DNA from: VRUE01 sp963774555
GTDB lineage: Bacteria > Actinomycetota > Thermoleophilia > Solirubrobacterales > 70-9
Length of the DNA: 64,000 nucleotides
Direction of reading: 5' to 3'
Assembly (NCBI GenBank): GCA_963774555.1
Contig: CAVZFL010000002.1
Coordinates: 62,001 to 126,000, forward strand
This document shows, one piece after another, positions 59,061 to 64,000 of this stretch. The position numbers and the translations under genes are program-made. Below the pieces are notes generated by a model. The model had not been told where the DNA came from, made no database searches, and was given only the letters and a program-made list of their open reading frames with translations. How positions within the stretch are numbered: position 1 is the first letter of the stretch; each line of letters starts with the position of its first letter.

Positions 59061-59517
59061 ACCAGCGTCTCGAGGGCGTCGAAGATCAGGTTGGCGCCGG
59101 GGATCTCCAGCGGGGTCGGCGACTCGTGCACCCACTCGACCGTGCCCTCCTCGTCGATCAGGACGAGCGAGCGGTTGGCGTGGCCGGTCTGCTCGATGTA
59201 GGCGCCGTAGGCGCGGGCGACCTCGCCCTTGGGCTCGAAGTCGGCGAGCAGCGGCGTGTCGATGCCGAGCTTCTCCTGGAAGGCCTTGTGGGCGAAGCCG
59301 TGGTCGACGCTGATCCCGACCATCTCGCACGCCCTTGGCCTCGATCTCCGGCTTGACCTCCTGGTAGATCGAGAGCTGGTCGCGAGCAGACCGGGCTGAA
59401 GTCGAGCGGGTAGAAGACGAGCAGGACCTTGCGGCCGCGGAAGTCGGAGAGCGAGACCTTCTCGCCGTCCTGGTTGCGCAGGGTGAACTCGGGGGCCGGC
59501 TCACCGGCGGCGATCAT
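59057..59517 (-). CDS. Peroxiredoxin, AhpC/TSA type (frameshifts)
   Basis: IAAGEPAPEFTLRNQDGEKVSLSDF and GRKVLLVFYPLDFSPVCS open the protein, with the peroxidatic cysteine in SPVCS. After two frame changes near 59330 and 59380 the rest is GISVDHGFAHKAFQEKLGIDTPLLADF, GEVARAYGAYIEQTGHANRSLVLIDEEG and a normal end. The length is about 153. No second cysteine follows at the PrxQ distance, so this is a 1-Cys or AhpE-like form, different from the PrxQ-like protein at 20.2 kb. It lies between rpsO and pnp, with an overlap to rpsO (ATGA), together with a DsbA-like gene. Confidence 0.85.
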
Positions 59518-59782
59518 CGCCGCAGGCCGAGCTCGGCGACCAGGGCGCGGTAGCGCTCGAGGTCGTTGCGCTCGAGGTAGCGGAGCATGCGGCGGCGCTT
59601 GCCGACCAGCATCAGCAGGCCGCGGCGCGAGTGGTGGTCTTTGGCGTGCCGCGCAGGTGCTCGGTCAGTTCGTTGATCCGCTCGGTGAGCAGGGCGACCT
59701 GCACCTCGGCGGAGCCGGTGTCGCCGTCGGCGCGGCCGTACTTGCCGATCAGCTCGCTCTTCTTCTCCTTGGTCAGGCTCAT
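59514..59782 (-). CDS. rpsO: 30S ribosomal protein S15 (one-base deletion)
   Basis: From the ATG at 59782, SLTKEKKSELIGKYGRADGD and GSAEVQVALLTERINELTEHLR are read in one frame. Near 59650 the frame changes, and HAKDHHSRRGLLMLVGKRRR and MLRYLERNDLERYRALVAELG complete the protein. The span is 269 bases, one short of the 270 needed for 89 residues. S15 binds 16S rRNA early in 30S assembly. A missing base in such a gene argues strongly for sequence error. It lies between ribF and pnp, the usual place. Confidence 0.93.
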
Positions 59783-60676
59783 TGCGCGCCGGTGAAGCTA
59801 GCACAGACCCGCTTCGCGTCCTCGACGTCGATCCGCATCTGGGCGATCAGCTCCTCGACGCCGGCGAAGCGCTTCTCGCCGCGCAGGCGCTCGACGAAGG
59901 CGACGCGCAGGTCGCTGCCGTAGAGGTCGTCCTCGCAGTCGATCAGGTAGGTCTCGATCAGCACCCCGCGGCCGCTCTCGAAGGTCGGGCGCACGCCGAC
60001 GTTGACGGCGGCGGGGACGCCGTTGGCGAAGGCGGCGTAGACGCCGTGACCGGGGATCGCGAGGCGGTCGTCGGGGACGATGTTGGCGGTCGGGAAGCCG
60101 AGCTCGCGGCCGCGCTGGTCGCCGCTGACCACCGTCGCCCTCGACCATGAACGGAGCGCCGAGGCAGTGGCGGGCGCCCTCCATGTCGCCGGCGGCGACC
60201 AGCGCCCGGATCCGGGTCGAGGAGACGGTCTCGCCGTCGACCTCGACCAGGGGCACGACCCGGGTCTCGAACTCCGCGCGGGCGGCGAGCATCTCCGGGT
60301 CGCCCTTGGCCTTGGCGCCGAAGCGGAAGTTCTCGCCGACCGAGACCCGCTCGGCGCCGAGCTTGCTCGATCAGCACCTCCTCGATGAACTCCTCGGCGC
60401 TGCGCGAGGCGAACTCGCGGTCGAAGGGGATGACGACCAGCTCGCGCACGCCGAGCCCCTCGATCACGTCGCGCTTGACCCCGAAGGGCATGATCAGCTT
60501 CGGCAGCGCCGCCGGGTGGAGGATCTCGAGCGGGTGCGGGTCGAAGGTGAGCACCGTGTCGGCGCCCTCGATCACCGCCTGGTGGCCGCGGTGGACGCCG
60601 TCGAAGGTGCCGATCGCGACGTGGCGCGGTCGCGGCTCGGCGTCGGGCAGGGACGTGACCTGGATGCTTCGGCCAT
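59779..60676 (-). CDS. ribF: Bifunctional riboflavin kinase / FAD synthetase (frameshifts)
   Basis: From the ATG at 60676. The adenylyltransferase domain shows VAIGTFDGVHRGHQAV in one frame, VLTFDPHPLEILHP and FDREFASRSAEEFIEEVL in the next, then VSVGENFRFG and VSSTRIRALVAAGDMEGA. The kinase domain has GRELGFPTANIVP, GVYAAFANG and AVNVGVRPTFESG. Frame changes lie near 60600, 60365, 60315 and 60135. Every motif for making FMN and FAD from riboflavin is present. It overlaps truB by one base and rpsO by four. Joined length is about 298. The breaks are probably sequence errors. Confidence 0.9.
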
Positions 60677-61319
60677 CAGCGCAGCGCCTCCGCGACGGCC
60701 GGGACCAGCTCTGCGACCCGGGCGAGGCTCAGCTCCTCGCCGGCATCCTCGACCCTGAAGGGGCCGATCGCGGTGCGGCGCAGCTCGCAGCAGTAGGCGT
60801 CCTCGAGCGTCTCGATCAGGGTGCGGATGTAGGTCCCGGTCGAGCACTCGATCTCGTAGCTCGGCTGTCTCGCGCGTCGCTCGCCAGCAGCTCGGCGCGG
60901 TAGACCTCGACCTCGCGCTCGGGCGTCTCGACCGTCTCGCCGCGGTGGGCCTTGCGGTAGAGGCGCTCGCCGCCGACCCGCACCGCCGAGGTCATCGGCA
61001 CCCGCTGGCGCACCGTGCCGGTCGGCAGCTCCAGCGACGCCGGCAGGCGCCCGGTCTCGCTCAGCTCGCCGTCGGGATCGCCGGTGCTCGAGCGCCAGCC
61101 GAGGCGGGCCGTCGCCAGGTAGGTCTTCGGCAGGCCGATGAGGAAGCGCTGCAGCCGTGTCGCCTCGCCGAGCAGGACGAGCAGGAGGCCGGTGGCGAAG
61201 GGGTCGAGCGTGCCCGCGTGCCCCGCTTTGCAGCCGCGTTCGCGGCGCACCTGGACGACCATGTCGTGCGAGGTTATCCCCGCCGGCTTGTCGCAGAGCA
61301 GAACCGAGCCGTCGGCCAT
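60676..61319 (-). CDS. truB: tRNA pseudouridine(55) synthase TruB (frameshift)
   Basis: From the ATG at 61319: LLCDKPAGITSHDMVVQVRR, GCKAGHAGTLDPFATGLLLVLLG with the catalytic aspartate, RLQRFLIGLPKTYLATARLGW, ERLYRKAHRGETVETPEREV. After a frame change near 60865, EIECSTGTYIRTLIETLEDAYCCELRRT follows. It forms pseudouridine 55 in the T-loop of tRNAs. The length of about 214 lacks the C-terminal PUA domain of the larger forms. It lies between the DHH phosphoesterase and ribF with no real gaps. Confidence 0.92.
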
Positions 61320-61321
61320 CG

Positions 61322-62330
61322 TCAGGGGCCGAGCTGAGCGCCGACCTCGCCGCAGAGGAAGGCGACCAGCTCGTCGAGCTCGAGGTCGGTGGAGAAGCCG
61401 GCGGCGCGCTTGTGCCCCCCGCCGCCGTGCTTGCGGGCGATCGCCGAGACGTCGAGCTCGCCGTCGCTGGAGCGCAGGCTGACCTTGCGGGCGGCGCGGC
61501 CGCGGTCGCCCAGGTCGCGGATCAGGGCGGCGACCTTGGCGCCCTCGATCGAGCGCAGGTGGTCGATGATCCCCTCGGTCATCTCCTCCCCGGCGCCGCT
61601 CGCCTCGTAGTCGGCGTCGGTGATGTAGGTGACGACGAGGCGCTCGCCGCAGTAGCGCTGGATCGCCGTCGAGGGCGCGCGAGAGCAGCCGCAGCTTCTC
61701 GACCGGCACGTGCTCGTAGAGGCGCCGGTAGGTCTCGTCGACCGTCGACGCCGGCGTCGATCAGCTCGGCGGCGATCCGGTGGGTGCGGGCGTTGGTGTT
61801 CTCGTACATGAACTTGCCGGTGTCGGTGACCAGGCCGACGTAGAGCGCCGAGGCGATCTCCGGGGTGATCTCGGCCCCGAGCAGGACCGCCAGCCGTAGA
61901 CGATCTCGGCCGTGCGAGGAGGCGTCGGTCTCGACCAGGTTGACGTCGCCGAAGAGGGTGTTGTCGTGGTGGTGGTCGACGTTGATGCGGAAGTTGCTCG
62001 CCGCTCGGTGAGGAAGTCGACCGGCATGCGGTCGATGTTGCCGCAGTCGAGGAAGACGACCGTGCGGTCGGCCATGTCGGCCGGCGCCTCGTGGAAGACC
62101 TCCTCCAGCGGCAGGAAGCGGTACTCGATCGGCAGCGGGAACTCCTTCGCCGCCATGAACATCACCGAGTCCTTGCCGAGCTGGGTCAGCAGGTGGTGCA
62201 TGCCCAGCAGCGAGCCGAGCGCGTCGCCGTCGGGGCCCTCGTGGGCGGTGAGCAGGAAGCGCTCGCGCGAGCGCAGCTCCGCGGCGACCTGCTCGATCCC
62301 GGCCGTGGCGACCCCCGTCGCCTCGCTCAC
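61322..62330 (-). CDS. nrnA: DHH-family phosphoesterase, NrnA-like (frameshifts)
   Basis: The first frame gives FLLTAHEGPDGDALGSLLGMHHLL with the DHH-type motif I, and VVFLDCGNIDRMPVDFLTE. After a change near 62000 comes INVDHHHDNTLFGDVNLVETDA, the eponymous DHH motif. After further changes near 61905 come ITPEIASALYVGLVTDTGKFMYENT, and near 61750-61680 the DHHA1 end with KVSLRSSDGELDVSAIARKHGGGGHKRAAGF. Relatives degrade very short RNAs or pAp. The place between rbfA and truB is typical. The joined length is about 336. The breaks are probably sequence errors. Confidence 0.88.
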
Positions 62331-62674
62331 TCCTCCTCGCCCTCCTCGTCGAGCAGCTGGGAGATCCGCATCCCCTGCTCGACCGTCGGGTCGTAGTGGA
62401 AGGAGAGGGTCGGGGTGCGCTTCATCCGGGTCTCGGCGGCGATCTTCGACTGCAGGACGCCGTGGGAGGAGCGCAGGCCCTCCAGCGTCTCCTCGCGCTC
62501 CTCCTCGGCGCCGAGCACGCTGACGTGCACCTTGGCGGCGCGGAGGTCTGGGCTGGTCTCAACCGAGGTCACGGTTACGAAGCCGATCCGGGGGTCACTC
62601 AATCGGTCGGCGATGGCGGCGCCGATCACCTCGCGGAGCACCTCGTTGATGCGGCGCATGCGAGGCGTGGCCAT
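62327..62674 (-). CDS. rbfA: 30S ribosome-binding factor A
   Basis: A 115-residue RbfA. RMRRINEVLREVIGAAIADRL is the first helix pair, PRIGFVTVTSVETSPDLRAAKVHVSVLG the KH-like core, and LRSSHGVLQSKIAAETRMKRTPTLSFHYD the closing part, with an acidic end (DEEGEEE). It helps late 16S rRNA maturation and is needed in the cold. The stop overlaps the start of the NrnA-like gene by four bases, and infB ends two bases upstream. No frameshift is seen. Confidence 0.95.
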   Translation of the reverse strand: MATPRMRRINEVLREVIGAAIADRLSDPRIGFVTVTSVETSPDLRAAKVHVSVLGAEEEREETLEGLRSSHGVLQSKIAAETRMKRTPTLSFHYDPTVEQGMRISQLLDEEGEEE

Positions 62675-62675
62675 C

Positions 62676-64000
62676 CTACTCCAGCGTCTGCTCGACCTGC
62701 TTTGTCTCGTAGAACTCGAGCATGTCCCCCTCCTTGACGTCAGCGTAGCCGTCGAGCACGATGCCGCACTCCTGACCCTCCTCGACCTCCTGCACGTTGT
62801 CTTTGAAGCGACGCAGCGAGCCGAGCTTGCCGTCCCAGATGACCGTGCCCTCGCGGACCAGGCGGACGCTGGCGTCGCGCGCGACCTTGCCCTCGTTGAC
62901 GATGCAGCCGGCGATGCGGCCGACCTTGGAGGCCTTGAAGGTCTGTTTGACCTCGGCCTCGCCGAGCGTCTCCTCGACCTCGACCGCCTCCAGCATGCCC
63001 TCCATCGCGTTGCGCAGGTCTTCGGTGATTTTGTAGATCACCGAGTAGGTGCGGACGTCGACGCCCTCGCGCTCGGCGGCGCGGCGGGCGTCGGCCAGCG
63101 GGCGCACGTTGAAGCCGATGATGATCGCGTCGGAGGCCGAGGCCAGCATCACGTCGGACTCGTTGATGCCACCGGTCTGCGAGTGGATGATGTTGATCGC
63201 GACCTGCTCCTGGGGGACCTTGGCGATCTCGTCCTGCAGCGCCTCCAGCGAGCCGGCGACGTCGGCCTTGAGCACGATGTCGAGCTCCTTGATCTCGCCC
63301 TCCTGGACCCGCGAGAAGACCTCCTCGAGGCTGACCTTGCGGGCTTGGCGGCGGGCCAGGGCCTCGGTCTTGAGCCGGTTGGCGCGCTCCTGGGCCTGCT
63401 GGCGGGCGCGGCGGTCGTTCTCGACCGCGTGGACGAACTCGCCCGCGTCGACGACGCCGTCGAAGCCGAGCACCTCGACCGGCATCCCCGGCCCGGCGCT
63501 CTGCACCCGCTTGCCGGTGAAGTCGTGCATCGCCCGCACCCGGCCCCACTGCGGCCCGGCGACCAGCGAGTCGCCGACGTTCAGGGTGCCGCGCTGGACC
63601 AGGATCGTGACCACGGGGCCGCGGCCGGGGTCGAGCTGGGACTCGACCACGGTGCCCGAGGCGGGTGCGTCGGGGTTGGCCCCGAGCTCCTCCAGCTCGG
63701 TCACCAGCAGGATCATGTCGAGCAGGTTGTCGAGGCCCTCGTGGGTCTTGGCCGAGACGTCGACAGTAGACGGTCTCCCCACCCCAGTCCTCGGGGGTGA
63801 GCCCGTCGGCGGCGAGCTCGTTACGGACGCGGTCGGGCTGGGCGCCCTCCTTGTCGATCTTGTTGACCGCGATCAGGATCGGCACGTCGGCAGCGCGGGC
63901 GTGGTCGATCGCCTCTTTGGTCTGCGGCATGACGCCGTCGTCGGCGGCGACGACGACGACGGCGATGTCGGTGACCTTGGCGCCGCGGGCGCGCATCGCG
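62676..64000 (-). CDS. infB: Translation initiation factor IF-2, C-terminal part, cut by window edge (one frameshift)
   Basis: The window begins within the G domain: MRARGAKVTDIAVVVVAADDGVMPQTKEAIDHA and VNKIDKEGAQPDRVRNEL (G4) and DWGGETVY. After a shift near 63770, DVSAKTHEGLDNLLDMILLV (G5) and domains II to IV follow (FTGKRVQSAGPGMPVEVLGF, ADVAGSLEALQDEI, IIHSQTGGINESDVMLA, CIVNEGKVARDASVRLVREG), to the end QVEQTLE. The N-terminal part lies beyond 64000. IF-2 places initiator tRNA on the 30S subunit. It is the first visible gene of the infB-rbfA-nrnA-truB-ribF-rpsO group. The one shift is probably a sequence error. Confidence 0.95.

Overview
The window is high-GC actinobacterial chromosome. 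Conserved gene order on the right, MurT/GatD, DapL, an excalibur protein and large secreted proteins ending in a basic RRGG-x-RCV-type tail suggest class Thermoleophilia (Solirubrobacter/Conexibacter-like). That placement is inference. No rRNA, tRNA or CRISPR was seen. No stretch longer than about 300 bases lacks a gene.

Left part (1-11.1 kb), accessory: 5' end of a WS/DGAT acyltransferase, DNA polymerase IV, a cupin, a hicBA toxin-antitoxin pair, CcdA, an excalibur protein, a FUSC protein, CorA, a thiolase/SDR pair, a methyltransferase, and divergent PAP2 phosphatase and lipid kinase genes.

11,155-18,092 is the most interesting part: an apparently complete filamentous phage (inovirus) prophage, repeat unit 6,917 bp, bounded by a 21-bp direct repeat. 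Its right end is a dif-like site (11-bp XerC-like arm, 6-bp centre, 11-bp XerD-like arm) and it has no integrase, which points to XerCD/dif integration. Read as a circle, its order is Rep - ssDNA-binding - small membrane proteins - major coat - adhesin - pVI-like - Zot, the Ff order II-V-VII/IX-VIII-III-VI-I. There is no secretin, as expected for a monoderm host. The adhesin has PASTA-like segments, the Zot lacks a visible membrane helix, and two micro-proteins with membrane segments precede it.

18-31 kb: a VKOR/DsbA disulfide-forming pair, alpha/beta hydrolase, peroxiredoxin, cyclophilin, lipid kinase, murT-methyltransferase-gatD (lipid II amidation), dut, hflX, an epimerase, an MBL hydrolase and a hipBA module with palindromic operators.

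31-64 kb is the conserved actinobacterial core, nearly all on the minus strand. It carries lysine/DAP and cell-wall genes (dapL, dapF, dapA, dapB), tRNA modification (miaA, miaB, truB), recombination and chromosome handling (recA, cinA, ftsK), RNA metabolism (rnj, pnp, nrnA), translation (infB, rbfA, rpsO), ribF, and a two-component system. It is interrupted by an operon of two very large secreted proteins and a secreted protein of atypical base composition. The dapF gene sits in its conserved place, but both catalytic cysteines are serine.

Caution: many genes, including essential ones (rpsO, infB, pnp, ftsK, ribF, truB), carry single-base frameshifts, concentrated at 6-10.6 kb, 40-44 kb and 55.5-64 kb. 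These look like sequencing indels, not real pseudogenes. The prophage appears free of them.
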